Source: Candidatus Poribacteria bacterium (GTDB lineage Bacteria; Poribacteria; WGA-4E; WGA-3G). Taken from it: DNA of 64,000 nt. Each line of letters begins with the position of its first letter. Position 1 is the first letter of the stretch. The stretch covers positions 1 through 64,000 of the forward strand of contig JAJEDB010000044.1 of NCBI GenBank assembly GCA_022821725.1, read 5' to 3'. The translations under genes and the position numbers were made by a program. Positions 15,359 through 23,535 of the stretch are shown one piece after another. The notes under the pieces are model-generated. The model was not told the DNA's origin, did not search any database, and saw only the letters and a list, made by a program, of their open reading frames with translations.

Positions 15359-16297
15359 ATGATCTCTGCAGAATTCATCGCAAAAAAACAGAAAACCTGG
15401 GATGAACTTGAGGTACTCCTAAACCATTCACGCGGTGCGAGTGCGGGTCACCTCAATCGGGTCGGGTATCTATACCGACGCGTTACGTCCGATTTAGCGG
15501 TTGCCCGACGCGATTTCCCACAAGATCCGTGCGTCCCATATCTCAACGCACTCGCTTCACGGGCGCACGCCGCAGTCTACCAGACCTCCCCTTTCAAACG
15601 TGGTTCTTTACGTCAGTTTCTTCTCTCCGGGTTCCCGAACGTATTCCGAGAGAACCTTAACTTCATCGGCGCAGCGTTCGTGATGTTCGCAGTCTCATTT
15701 GCGGCAGCGTATTGGATCGCTTTGAACACCCCCGAATTTGCGGAGCAACTCGTCCCTGAACGCTTCGTGTCTCACATCAAAGAATTAGAGGACGGCGCGT
15801 GGAACGATACTTCGGCGGAAAATCGGAACCTCTTTGCCTCTTTCGTGATGACGAACAACATTCGGGTCGCGTTTTTAGCCTTCGCTGGCGGCATCATATT
15901 CATGGTCGGCAGTGTCTATATTTTAGTTCTCAACGGTATCGCCATCGGCGCTGTGGCAGGGCTGTGTCATGCCAACGGGGTTGCCCTTGCACTCTGGTCA
16001 TTTGTATCACCGCACGGCTATATTGAACTCACAACGATTTTCATTGCCGGTGGTGCTGGCTTGAAATTAGGATACGCACTCATCGCCCCATCGTTCTTTA
16101 CACGGAAACGGACTTTGACCGATGCCGCGAGAACCGCGATTCAACTGGTCGGTGGGTGCGTTGTCCTGCTCGTCGTTGCTGGGATTATTGAAGGTTTCGT
16201 GTCGCCTTCCAGTCTACTCCCCTCTGTCAAAATCGGATTCGGTGCCTTGACGGGTATCCTACTGTTCACCTACCTCTTTGCAGTGAAAGCGCGTTAA
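15359..16297 (+). CDS. Stage II sporulation protein M (SpoIIM)-like membrane protein
   Basis: The 312-residue product, from the ATG at 15359 (MISAEFIAKKQKTWDELEVL), begins with a cytosolic helical segment. It is followed by five to six membrane spans, including NFIGAAFVMFAVSFAAAYWI, AGGIIFMVGSVYILVLNGIA and a SPHGYIELTTIFIAGGAGLK motif, which together define the SpoIIM family. The PHG.xE..A element is the family hallmark. An in-frame TTG at 15323 would add 12 residues without a better ribosome site. In non-sporulating bacteria this gene sits with MoxR, DUF58 and RDD genes in a complex of unknown function, and the same is true here. Confidence 0.85.
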   Translation: MISAEFIAKKQKTWDELEVLLNHSRGASAGHLNRVGYLYRRVTSDLAVARRDFPQDPCVPYLNALASRAHAAVYQTSPFKRGSLRQFLLSGFPNVFRENLNFIGAAFVMFAVSFAAAYWIALNTPEFAEQLVPERFVSHIKELEDGAWNDTSAENRNLFASFVMTNNIRVAFLAFAGGIIFMVGSVYILVLNGIAIGAVAGLCHANGVALALWSFVSPHGYIELTTIFIAGGAGLKLGYALIAPSFFTRKRTLTDAARTAIQLVGGCVVLLVVAGIIEGFVSPSSLLPSVKIGFGALTGILLFTYLFAVKAR

Positions 16298-16303
16298 TTT
16301 CAC

Positions 16304-16383
16304 AGGATTTACGTAAAACACCTATTACCACGTGATCGGTGCGGTTAGGAAACCGCACCTACCAAGGGAACTACGCAAGCCCT
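16304..16383. repeat. Degenerate family B element with GGTTAGGAAACC hairpin between convergent genes
   Basis: AGGATTTACGTAAAA and CTACGCAAGCCCT look like decayed family B ends (two to three mismatches each) around the hairpin GGTGCGGTTAGGAAACCGCACC. It fills the space between the 3' ends of the SpoIIM and DUF58 genes and could terminate transcription from both sides. Confidence 0.5.
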
Positions 16384-16400
16384 ATACCAGACAACAGCAC

Positions 16401-17756
16401 TTAAATCTGAGACTTCGCTTTCAGCTCCAAATACTTATTCACGACCGCCATGGTCAACTGATGCGCCGGAACATCAATCGTGATGACTCCCCGACGCCGT
16501 AGGATCTCCAATGTCGCACGCTTCTCCTGTAATAACCGCTCAGCAATTGCCTTCTGATACACCGACTTGGAATCCGTAGACTTCTGTTCCGCCAATTCAA
16601 CGATACCCGCGTCAGTTAAGGTCACACAAACAACGAGGTGATGCTTAGAGAGTTGCGACACATAGGCGGCGATCCCCTCAGCAGAATCGTTATCCAAGAT
16701 GTCCGTAAATAGGATGATGAGCGCACGTTTTCGCTGCTTTGCGGCGAGATACTTGAATGCCACTTCAAAATCCGGTTCAACCGCATGAACGGGGAGTGCA
16801 TAGATCGTTTCGAGCATCGTGAGAAACTGCTTTTTGCCGGGTTTCGGTGCGAGGTATTGATGAACGGTATCCGCAAAAGCGATCAACCCAACCTTATCCC
16901 CCTTGAGCGTCGAGACATACGCCGTCATCAAAGTTGTATTAATGGCGTAATCCAATTTCAGCATCGCCTTTTGTGATGTTGCCTCCGTAGCAGGCAGCCT
17001 GGACGCTTCTAAAAGGATCGGAGATGCCATGAGTCTCCCCGTGTCCAACATAATGACGACATCTTGGCTCCGTTCGGTCTCAAATTCTCGAACAATCGGT
17101 TTCCGTTGCCGCGCAGTGGCATTCCAATCCATACGGCGGAAATCGTCATCGGGAAAATACTCACGGAGCCGTTCCATCTCCGTGCCTTCCCCGAATCTTC
17201 GTGAATTCTTGAGTCCTATCTGATGGAGCATTCCACGCTTCACTAAGAGTTCATATTGTCGGATCGCTTGTAGATTCGGATAAACTTTTATCTCCGTCGC
17301 CGCTGGCACCCGCCGCTGTCGGACGACCAGCCCCAAGATCCCCTGACACCGTAGATGTATATCTACGAACTGATAAATTCCTCGTCGTAACGGCATCAGA
17401 CGATACGCTATATCCGTCTCGTCCATCGGGGAAACAGAGCAGTCATGAACAATCTCATCGAACAGAAATTCGTCGGGGAAATCGTCTTTGAGGCGGACCT
17501 TGAGCGGGTAGCGCGAGCGATTGATGACCTTCAGCGTTACAACGTTCTCCACGCCCAACGAAAACTTGGAATTCATCTCACGGTGAACCGCAAGTCCTTT
17601 AAAGAGTGGATTGGTCCGGTAATCCACGGCACTGACGCTGAAAAGCACCGCCATATAGACGACCCCGACGAATAACAGGTTCGGTGAAACGCCACTGAGT
17701 GCGATCGGAACAGCACCTATAAGTAAGAAGAGGAGGAGACGGTTGCTTAAATGCAT
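16401..17756 (-). CDS. DUF58 domain protein (vWA-like), MoxR partner
   Basis: This 451-residue protein has two N-terminal membrane spans (LLLFLLIGAVPIALSGV, LLFVGVVYMAVLFSVSAV), a beta-rich middle, and the DUF58 signature REYFPDDDFRRMDWNATARQ near residue 210. A von Willebrand A-like domain follows (VVIMLDTGRLM, the MIDAS-like DxGR, then LIILFTDILDN). DUF58 proteins work with MoxR ATPases in chaperone-like assembly at the membrane. Only eight bases separate the ATG from a family B repeat and no Shine-Dalgarno sequence is visible, so initiation may depend on the repeat or be weak. Confidence 0.9.
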   Translation of the reverse strand: MHLSNRLLLFLLIGAVPIALSGVSPNLLFVGVVYMAVLFSVSAVDYRTNPLFKGLAVHREMNSKFSLGVENVVTLKVINRSRYPLKVRLKDDFPDEFLFDEIVHDCSVSPMDETDIAYRLMPLRRGIYQFVDIHLRCQGILGLVVRQRRVPAATEIKVYPNLQAIRQYELLVKRGMLHQIGLKNSRRFGEGTEMERLREYFPDDDFRRMDWNATARQRKPIVREFETERSQDVVIMLDTGRLMASPILLEASRLPATEATSQKAMLKLDYAINTTLMTAYVSTLKGDKVGLIAFADTVHQYLAPKPGKKQFLTMLETIYALPVHAVEPDFEVAFKYLAAKQRKRALIILFTDILDNDSAEGIAAYVSQLSKHHLVVCVTLTDAGIVELAEQKSTDSKSVYQKAIAERLLQEKRATLEILRRRGVITIDVPAHQLTMAVVNKYLELKAKSQI

Positions 17757-17764
17757 GTTTTAAC

Positions 17765-17884
17765 AGGACTTACGCAAATTTGTATCCTGCGACGAAATTA
17801 ATTGTTCAGAACCCAAGAATGCGCAATGAATTGCGCTACTACGAACCAAAGATCACACGAAAATGAGCAAGCTGCGTAAGTCCT
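17765..17884. repeat. MITE-like element, family B, between DUF58 and MoxR genes
   Basis: This 120-bp element has perfect AGGACTTACGC/GCGTAAGTCCT ends and the internal GCGCAATGAATTGCGC palindrome. It fills the MoxR-DUF58 junction almost exactly, seven bases after the MoxR stop and eight before the DUF58 start. Confidence 0.85.
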
Positions 17885-17891
17885 ATTAATT

Positions 17892-18845
17892 TTACCTTGG
17901 AATTTCTGTCTCTGCGAGTAATCTATCAATCACATCGTCCGGGGTCAATCCCTCAATTTCAGCATCCGGCTTCAGGAGTATCCGATGCCGATAGACAGGC
18001 GGTGCCAAGAATTTGACGTCGTCAGGCAGAATATAATCCCGTCCTTGAAGTGCTGCGTAGGTTTTGCTCGCCAGCAAAAGCGCAATTGAGGCGCGTGGAC
18101 TCCCTCCTAATACTAACTCATTGGACGCGCGCGATGCTTCCGCCAAACCGACAATATAATTGAAGATCGAATCCTCCACTGTGACCGCTTGGATCGCCTC
18201 CTGACACGCTTGCAGCGACGCACTGTCAACGACACTCTCAATCCCTATTGTTTCCAAGCGTGTGGCATTGAAACCGTGATGATAGTTCATCAAAATCTCG
18301 GTTTCTACCTCTGGCAGCGGATAATCCACGCGTAATTTGAACAGAAACCGATCCAGCTGCGCTTCGGGAAGTGGGTAGGTGCCTTCGTATTCGATAGGAT
18401 TTTGCGTGGCTACTACCATAAATGGGGGTGGGAGTTCATGGTGGACACCGTCAATGCTTACCTGCCGTTCCTCCATACACTCTAAGAGTGCGGATTGCGT
18501 CTTTGCGGGTGCGCGGTTAATCTCATCAGCGAGGAGGACATTCGTGAAAACGGGACCACGCTTGAGGTTAAATTGGTTCGTCGTCAAATCGTAGACGCTG
18601 GTCCCGACAATGTCTGAGGGCATCAGGTCAGGGGTAAATTGCACACGACTGAATTCGCCAGAGACTATCATTGCCAAGGTCTTCGCAACGAGCGTTTTCG
18701 CTGTCCCGGGTACCCCTTCTAACAGCACATGTCCGCCGGAAAACAGGCTGACAACAATAAGTTCAAAAAGCTCGGTTTGTCCAACAATAACTTTTTGTGC
18801 TTCTTGCTTCATCTTTTCAAAAACCGTTTGCACGAGATTTATCAT
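17892..18845 (-). CDS. MoxR-family AAA+ ATPase
   Basis: This 317-residue protein has a Walker A GVPGTAKT (residues 44-51), a Walker B with [11 protein letters not shown], the pre-sensor segment [17 protein letters not shown], sensor 1 [20 protein letters not shown] and the C-terminal AAA lid ending in [11 protein letters not shown]. This is the standard MoxR architecture (AAA_3 + AAA_lid_2). MoxR proteins act as chaperones that insert cofactors or assemble complexes together with vWA/DUF58 proteins; the neighbouring DUF58 gene fits. Its start has GAAGGT upstream, immediately beside a family B repeat. Confidence 0.93.
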   Translation of the reverse strand: MINLVQTVFEKMKQEAQKVIVGQTELFELIVVSLFSGGHVLLEGVPGTAKTLVAKTLAMIVSGEFSRVQFTPDLMPSDIVGTSVYDLTTNQFNLKRGPVFTNVLLADEINRAPAKTQSALLECMEERQVSIDGVHHELPPPFMVVATQNPIEYEGTYPLPEAQLDRFLFKLRVDYPLPEVETEILMNYHHGFNATRLETIGIESVVDSASLQACQEAIQAVTVEDSIFNYIVGLAEASRASNELVLGGSPRASIALLLASKTYAALQGRDYILPDDVKFLAPPVYRHRILLKPDAEIEGLTPDDVIDRLLAETEIPR

Positions 18846-18862
18846 ATTTTAATTATACCTTC

Positions 18863-18980
18863 AGGACTTACGCACATCTGGATCCCGGGACGAAATGGGT
18901 TGTCCACCCCAAGAATGCGCAATGAATTGCGCTACTACGAACCAAAAACTGGGCAAAAACAAGCAAACTGCGTAAGTCCT
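18863..18980. repeat. MITE-like element, family B, inserted at the 3' end of the P-II-like gene
   Basis: This 118-bp copy has AGGACTTACGC at the left and GCGTAAGTCCT at the right, with the internal GCGCAATGAATTGCGC palindrome. On the minus strand its first bases AG complete the stop codon of the P-II-like gene (TAG at 18979-18981), and 17 bp beyond its other end the MoxR gene starts. Confidence 0.85.
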
Positions 18981-19248
18981 AATCCTGTAAGACACTGTTG
19001 GTAGCGGCCGCCTGTTTCACGGCTTCAACGACTTTATTAACATCTTCGCTCGGAACAACGATTTCGACTTTCAATTTCGGGGCAACCTTGATAGTGCGCT
19101 CCTCAATAGAGTATAGGTCGATATCCCTACGACCACGCCAGCCCCCGCGAATCTCGTTAACTGTCATGCTGCGAACCCCGACACTGCTGAGTGCTTTCTG
19201 CACCTTTTCCAGCTTGAATGGGGGGATGACACATTCTATTTTTTTCAT
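18979..19248 (-). CDS. P-II-like signalling protein, C-terminally truncated by a repeat element
   Basis: This 89-residue protein starts MKKIECVIPPFKLEKVQKAL and contains GVRSMTVNEIRGG and APKLKVEIVVPSEDVNKVVE, the GlnB/P-II fold up to the fourth strand. Full-length P-II proteins have ~112 residues and end with the B-loop TGKIGDGKIFV and an RTGE tail. Here the sequence stops at AAATNSVLQD, where the family B element begins. In the T-loop the uridylylated Tyr51 position aligns with Arg. It is therefore probably unable to bind ATP normally and is not uridylylated. The ATG at 19248 is chosen because AAGGAGA precedes it. Its place inside a MoxR cluster is unusual. Confidence 0.8.
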   Translation of the reverse strand: MKKIECVIPPFKLEKVQKALSSVGVRSMTVNEIRGGWRGRRDIDLYSIEERTIKVAPKLKVEIVVPSEDVNKVVEAVKQAAATNSVLQD

Positions 19249-19293
19249 ACGATTCTCCTTGTTGAAGTTATATTTCATCGGCTACCTTTCACC

Positions 19294-20424
19294 TTAGAAA
19301 TTTCGATGGACAGCCAATTTTGCCCTACCAATATTCGCGACTTCACGGTAGGCATCGACTCTTTTTGAGAGGTCAAGCAGTTGTGCCTCCGATATATCAC
19401 CTGAGGGTTCCAAGTCCGTCACCAGATGCGCCAGTTCCGCGTCCGCATCAATAGCACCCCGACGCGCCAATTCTTCCAAAAAAGTCGATGTGTCCACATT
19501 CGGATTGACACGCCAACGGTCTCCCAGATCCGCCCTGAACGTGTCGCGAATGTGTCTTAAAATCTCCGGACGTGTGTTGCCTTTCTGATACAGTGCAGTC
19601 ATGGCGTGGACGTATTCCGAGCTCAAACGTCTACTTCTCTCCTGCCTGTCTAACGGTTTCCCAAACCGACGTCCCCGCAGCACCAGAAAAACGAACACGC
19701 CAATGCAGATATAGACAGCCGCCAAACCACCCCGCGTCCCAAACACGAGTGCCACAAATGGATTCGGCGGTCTCGTCTCAAGCGTGTAGTATCTCTTTTC
19801 AGCGAGTCCGATCCGTGCGTTGCGTGGGAGCGTTGACATGAGATTATAGAGGAGTGTAGCGTTACCCGCATCATACCGCAGCCCATTTTTGTGGAATAGA
19901 TACGCGGATGCGATGAAAAAGACGCGACCTTCCCCCTGGCGTAGCGTCACAATTGTTGCTCCATCCTCTGTCCCGTAGAGCACAGCGACCTCACGTCCTG
20001 TATATTCAAGCACAAAATTTGTCTGGACGCGAATTTCGTCGACCGGGTGCTGCGGGAAGAACGGATCGTCCGGAATTCGGTGCGAGAATTCCTGACTTTC
20101 TGGTAACTCGCGCAGTTTCAAACCATACACACTGAAAAGTCCGTCCAGTGATCGGTCGTCTCCAGCCACAATTAAGGTGCCACCGGCACTGACGAAATCC
20201 TGTATCTCCTTAACTTCCGGCTCAGTCGGCGCCTTGTTTAAGTCGTGCAGGAACAAGGCATTATACCGTTCCAGACGGGCAGGATATATCTCGGATATTT
20301 CCGTGACGCGAAACTTCAGTTTACGTAACGTCCGATGAAGGACGGTGCTGTCTACGAATGAATCACACGAAACCTGAAAGCAGATAAGCGCAATTAAGAT
20401 AGGGGCAAATTTAGTGCCGAGCAT
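19294..20424 (-). CDS. DUF4350-type membrane protein of the MoxR cluster
   Basis: The 376-residue product, from the ATG at 20424 (MLGTKFAPILIALICFQVSC), has an N-terminal hydrophobic anchor. A Rossmann-like GATase-related domain follows (YNALFLHDLNK, FVSAGGTLIVAGDDRSLDGL, REVAVLYGTEDGATIVTLRQGEGRVFF), as in DUF4350 proteins. A second membrane span is AVYICIGVFVFLVLRG, then a cytosolic helical tail. The start lies inside the end of the preceding gene (14-nt overlap), so translation is probably coupled. A longer frame to 20697 exists but its N-terminal part merely overlaps the DUF4129 gene. In such clusters DUF4350 co-occurs with DUF4129 and MoxR. Confidence 0.8.
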   Translation of the reverse strand: MLGTKFAPILIALICFQVSCDSFVDSTVLHRTLRKLKFRVTEISEIYPARLERYNALFLHDLNKAPTEPEVKEIQDFVSAGGTLIVAGDDRSLDGLFSVYGLKLRELPESQEFSHRIPDDPFFPQHPVDEIRVQTNFVLEYTGREVAVLYGTEDGATIVTLRQGEGRVFFIASAYLFHKNGLRYDAGNATLLYNLMSTLPRNARIGLAEKRYYTLETRPPNPFVALVFGTRGGLAAVYICIGVFVFLVLRGRRFGKPLDRQERSRRLSSEYVHAMTALYQKGNTRPEILRHIRDTFRADLGDRWRVNPNVDTSTFLEELARRGAIDADAELAHLVTDLEPSGDISEAQLLDLSKRVDAYREVANIGRAKLAVHRNF

Positions 20425-21037
20425 AGACTTTCTGTAAAAGGTCTCGGTAATTCGCGAGGGTCTCCGCATCACACGGTTTATGTCCATACCACACCTCGTC
20501 GAAAACGGTAACCGCGGGACCGAGCGTCGCCTGCAGGTCAGTGTTCGTTTGTGCTTGATGGAGGTATTCACGATTGGTGAGACTCTTATCGTAAGGGAGA
20601 ACACCGCGCTCCTGAAGATGTAAAATCGCCGAGAGGTATAGGAAACGGAGTGCACCGCGAAAGTCGCTTGCTGCCTCCGCTGTCTCCGCAGAGGCAAGGG
20701 CGGCTTTTTCTGTCTCTACGCGCGCCTGTAGGGTATTTGACCCATCGTCGCGCGCTTCAACAATCAGATTCATCCTAATTTGTCGGATAAAAAAGACGAC
20801 CACAATCGTCAGTGCGACAGCACCAAGTGGGAACAATATATACCTGAGATCGGCGTCCCATCCCTCCTTGGGTTCAAGGATCTTCGCCAAAGCCTTCCGG
20901 TATTCTTCGTGAGAGACATCCATCTCTGCTCGCGTCTCTAATTCTTCGCGAAACGCCTGCTCTTCAACCGTCATCCCGAACAGTTGAGAAACTGTGATGA
21001 AACAGACAATAATACCAACGCAAACTCTCTTTTTCAC
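20411..21037 (-). CDS. DUF4129 membrane protein of the MoxR cluster
   Basis: This 208-residue protein has a signal or anchor segment (RVCVGIIVCFITVSQLFGM), a second membrane span (YILFPLGAVALTIVVVFFI), and a C-terminal DUF4129 domain: RGALRFLYLSAILHLQERG, SLTNREYLHQ and VFDEVWYGHKP. These match the DUF4129 hallmark (LTNREYL...FD.VWYG). The gene starts two bases after the stop of the upstream membrane protein and overlaps the next by 14 nt, so this is a tight operon. The biochemical role of DUF4129 is not established. Confidence 0.85.
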   Translation of the reverse strand: MKKRVCVGIIVCFITVSQLFGMTVEEQAFREELETRAEMDVSHEEYRKALAKILEPKEGWDADLRYILFPLGAVALTIVVVFFIRQIRMNLIVEARDDGSNTLQARVETEKAALASAETAEAASDFRGALRFLYLSAILHLQERGVLPYDKSLTNREYLHQAQTNTDLQATLGPAVTVFDEVWYGHKPCDAETLANYRDLLQKVYARH

Positions 21038-21039
21038 AG

Positions 21040-22161
21040 TTATACCGCCTCTTTTAGAGCGTTCGGTTTTACACGCACCCGTTCCAAATATAGGAGCGTC
21101 GTTAAAATTGCCCAGATCGGCACGAAAAAAGTAGTGATCAAACCCTTGACAATGAAAATCGCCACTGTAGCACGGACACTCAATAACTCCGGCAATACAA
21201 CCTCAACATCACCACCGATGAAGAGACTCAAGAATTTGAGGGGAGACAAGGCATCTCGAACCTGTGCGAGATCTGAAACGAACAGAGAAAATACTAACAG
21301 TGTAACACCGAGTAGGACCGAGGTGAGGATCGAGGCGATCCAACCTGTAAGAAGATAGATTCCGAAGAAACGCACTCTCGCGCCACACACCAACGCATGA
21401 CTCCGACGGAAAACACCTATAAGAGAGTTGTTTTCAAGGATGAGGCACGGATTGTAAAGACTCATCGTCACCAGAAAATAGATATGGAAAACACCGGAAA
21501 CCCTAATCAAAAAGGATGTTAACTGAAAAGGTAACATACGCCCCAACGAAGGCACCAACGCCAAAACTAAACCGTAGAGATTCGCAACGACATCTATCAG
21601 CAAGATAAAGATGAAAAGGGCGGCAAAAACCATTAATGCTTTGCGTCCAGTATCCCTCCATACTTCACGGGCAGTCGGCGTAGAAAGATCCTCCGTTGTA
21701 TTCGAGATTTGCGAAACTGCTGGTATCCGGGCAACGGCAAGCGATAGCGGACAGAACGTTAGCAGCAGAAACGTGATGGGCAGACTGTAGTTGAGACCGA
21801 GGAAATCGAGTTCCCATTTCCATGTTCGCCCTTTACCGTCGGTCGACTGGAAAGTGGGTATCAGATAGAACTGCCAACTCATACTTGACGATGATCCTGT
21901 ATCATCAACCTCACGCTTAAACTTAAAGATTGGATAAATTCCACTGCTCGTGCTCACATGAGCGGTAACCGCCTCAACATAGGGGACACCCCTATCTTTA
22001 ATCTCCTTCTCAAGCCCCGTACGAAGATAAAAAAACATCGCAATCTCTAACATAATTGCGATGATCGCAACTGGCATCATAATCCGCCAGAACAGCCTCC
22101 AATGATTGCGATACAGTGTAACAATTGTGCGAGCAAGGTTGGTGTGTTGATCGTTAGGCAT
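21040..22161 (-). CDS. Polytopic membrane protein (glycerophosphodiesterase membrane-domain-like), paralog 1
   Basis: This 373-residue protein has about six hydrophobic spans, starting with WRIFWRIMMPVAIIAIMLEI-like sequence near the N-terminus (TIVTLYRNHWRLFWRIMMPV). Further spans include LPITFLLLTFCPLSLAVARI, ALMVFAALFIFILLIDVVAN and a GIYLLTGWIASILTSVLLGV block. The YRNHWRLFWRI start resembles YRSHFRLFLKI in the gene upstream (22334-23209), and both fit the membrane domain associated with GDPD_2 or DUF7544 proteins. It lies first in the tight DUF4129/DUF4350 operon. Function unknown. Confidence 0.7.
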   Translation of the reverse strand: MPNDQHTNLARTIVTLYRNHWRLFWRIMMPVAIIAIMLEIAMFFYLRTGLEKEIKDRGVPYVEAVTAHVSTSSGIYPIFKFKREVDDTGSSSSMSWQFYLIPTFQSTDGKGRTWKWELDFLGLNYSLPITFLLLTFCPLSLAVARIPAVSQISNTTEDLSTPTAREVWRDTGRKALMVFAALFIFILLIDVVANLYGLVLALVPSLGRMLPFQLTSFLIRVSGVFHIYFLVTMSLYNPCLILENNSLIGVFRRSHALVCGARVRFFGIYLLTGWIASILTSVLLGVTLLVFSLFVSDLAQVRDALSPLKFLSLFIGGDVEVVLPELLSVRATVAIFIVKGLITTFFVPIWAILTTLLYLERVRVKPNALKEAV

Positions 22162-22174
22162 TCCGATTTCCTTC

Positions 22175-22293
22175 AGGACTTACGCAAAATTGACTTCCGT
22201 GCCAAAATTGGCGAGATATTCCCAAGAACGCGCAATGAATTGCGCTACTACGAACCAAAGACCGCGCGAAAACGGATAAACCGCGTAAGTTCT
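22175..22293. repeat. MITE-like element, family B, between the two membrane-protein genes
   Basis: This 119-bp copy has AGGACTTACGC at the left and a slightly decayed right end (GCGTAAGTTCT). The interior CGCAATGAATTGCGC TACTACGAACCAAAG is the same as in other copies. It lies 14 bp upstream of the minus-strand gene at 21040-22161. Confidence 0.8.
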
Positions 22294-22333
22294 ATCCCTG
22301 ATGTTGTGTGTGATAAGGTGCGGAAATGCGTGC

Positions 22334-23209
22334 TTAATCCGTCACCCGCATTTCAATATCAAACGCCTCTTTCCGGATCCGTAAGTCGAAGTAGAGCAAC
22401 GTAGAGCCGATGGCACCGATCGGCATCGTGAAAGCCGAAATGCAGAGCGTTACCAAACGCCGAACGACATAAGAGAACCATCCGATTTCGCTCAGTGTTG
22501 GAACAAATAATTGACGGAGTGTGTCCAAAAGCCCCGTCGGTTCCTCGGCTTCAGCTACCCCCATCCAAGAGAGCAGAAAGCCTGAAGATACTTCAAGAAT
22601 AAAATATATCATGAAAGAGATTAGGGAGATCGCCAACATGATTCCAAAGACGCGCCACCAACTCCCTTTAACCAAGTCCGTGCTGCGGCGTAATGCGTTT
22701 CTCGCCGTGGTCCCTTCAAACAACACAGGCAGCGAATAGAGACCCCACCGAACTGAAAAATAGATTGAAAAGGGAATACCGATAACTGTAACCGCCAAGC
22801 CAACGACAACGAATGCCCAGAGGATAGCACTACCGAGGTAGGTCCAAAACCGCTGCCATGCTCGCTGCAAAGCAGTCTCCGGGGTAATTTCTCTACTTAA
22901 GTAGACATGTGCACTGGCGTACATGAGTCCCGCAGTTACTAAAATCGAAATTACAGCAGTCGCTATGAACGTGAACCCGGACATCAAGACAATCACACTT
23001 GATGCAGCAAGGGTTGTAAAATAGGCAAAAGTTAACTCTATCCCAAACTCCAAAACGAAATAAACGGCTACAATTTTTAAAAATAACCGGAAGTGACTCC
23101 GATAGAGACTAAACATCCCGTCCAGAATATCCGTGAAATCCATCGGTTGCAGCGGTGTCCTCGGCGTCTCGTTGCTATGCCCCTGTGCTAAATGGTTGTG
23201 TTCTTGCAT
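22334..23209 (-). CDS. Polytopic membrane protein (glycerophosphodiesterase membrane-domain-like), paralog 2
   Basis: This 291-residue protein begins with a soluble 25-residue tail, then MDFTDILDGMFSLYRSHFRL, the entry motif of this membrane-domain family. About six spans follow, for example GFTFIATAVISILVTAGLMY, YLGSAILWAFVVVGLAVTVI and VFGIMLAISLISFMIYFILE. The segment TTARNALRRSTDLVKGSWWR between spans is the conserved cytosolic loop of such proteins. It is probably co-transcribed with the downstream MoxR cluster, though a 172-bp gap with a family B repeat intervenes. Function unknown. Confidence 0.75.
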   Translation of the reverse strand: MQEHNHLAQGHSNETPRTPLQPMDFTDILDGMFSLYRSHFRLFLKIVAVYFVLEFGIELTFAYFTTLAASSVIVLMSGFTFIATAVISILVTAGLMYASAHVYLSREITPETALQRAWQRFWTYLGSAILWAFVVVGLAVTVIGIPFSIYFSVRWGLYSLPVLFEGTTARNALRRSTDLVKGSWWRVFGIMLAISLISFMIYFILEVSSGFLLSWMGVAEAEEPTGLLDTLRQLFVPTLSEIGWFSYVVRRLVTLCISAFTMPIGAIGSTLLYFDLRIRKEAFDIEMRVTD

Positions 23210-23262
23210 AGTCTCCCACCTTTGAAATGATTTATCGGAATATGGTTATTGTATCACATCTT

Positions 23263-23433
23263 GTGTTTATCATCAAGGATACGACAGGATCGGGGTTACA
23301 AACCCCTCCCACAAGAGCGATACAAACCCTTCACACAAGAATGACCAGGTGTTTATTATCAAGGATACGACAGAATCGGGGTTACAAACCCCTCCCACAA
23401 GAGCGATACAAACCCCTCCCACAAGAATGACCA
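23263..23433. repeat. Two tandem copies of an 85-bp repeat
   Basis: GTGTTTATCATCAAGGATAC begins the first copy (23263-23347) and GTGTTTATTATCAAGGATAC the second (23349-23433), with only a few differences. Each unit itself contains two smaller repeats of the form ACAAACCCCTCCCACAAGA. The units are non-coding and end just before the promoter of the acyltransferase gene. With two copies and no spacers this is not a CRISPR array. Confidence 0.8.
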
Positions 23434-23467
23434 TTGGAGGGCTCCGGAGGTAATAAAACCGAATGCG

Positions 23468-23496
23468 TTGTTTCAGACCGAAAATTGTGGTATACT
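23468..23496 (+). promoter_or_regulatory. Promoter of the acyltransferase gene, TTGTTT-N17-TATACT
   Basis: TATACT at 23491-23496 is preceded at 17 bp by TTGTTT (23468-23473). The predicted start is about 35 bp upstream of the ATG at 23536, with AGGAG at 23523-23527. Confidence 0.5.
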
Positions 23497-23535
23497 CTAC
23501 CTGCTATAGAATTGAACTACACAGGAGAAACCGGC

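Noticed and set aside
19294..20697. Longer 467-residue form of the DUF4350 protein
   Set aside because: The first 91 residues overlap the DUF4129 gene, lack hydrophobic signal character and have no ribosome site; the start at 20424 gives an immediate membrane anchor.
23263..23433. Possible CRISPR-like direct repeats
   Set aside because: Only two 85-bp copies with a single base between them, no spacers and no cas genes; a simple tandem duplication.
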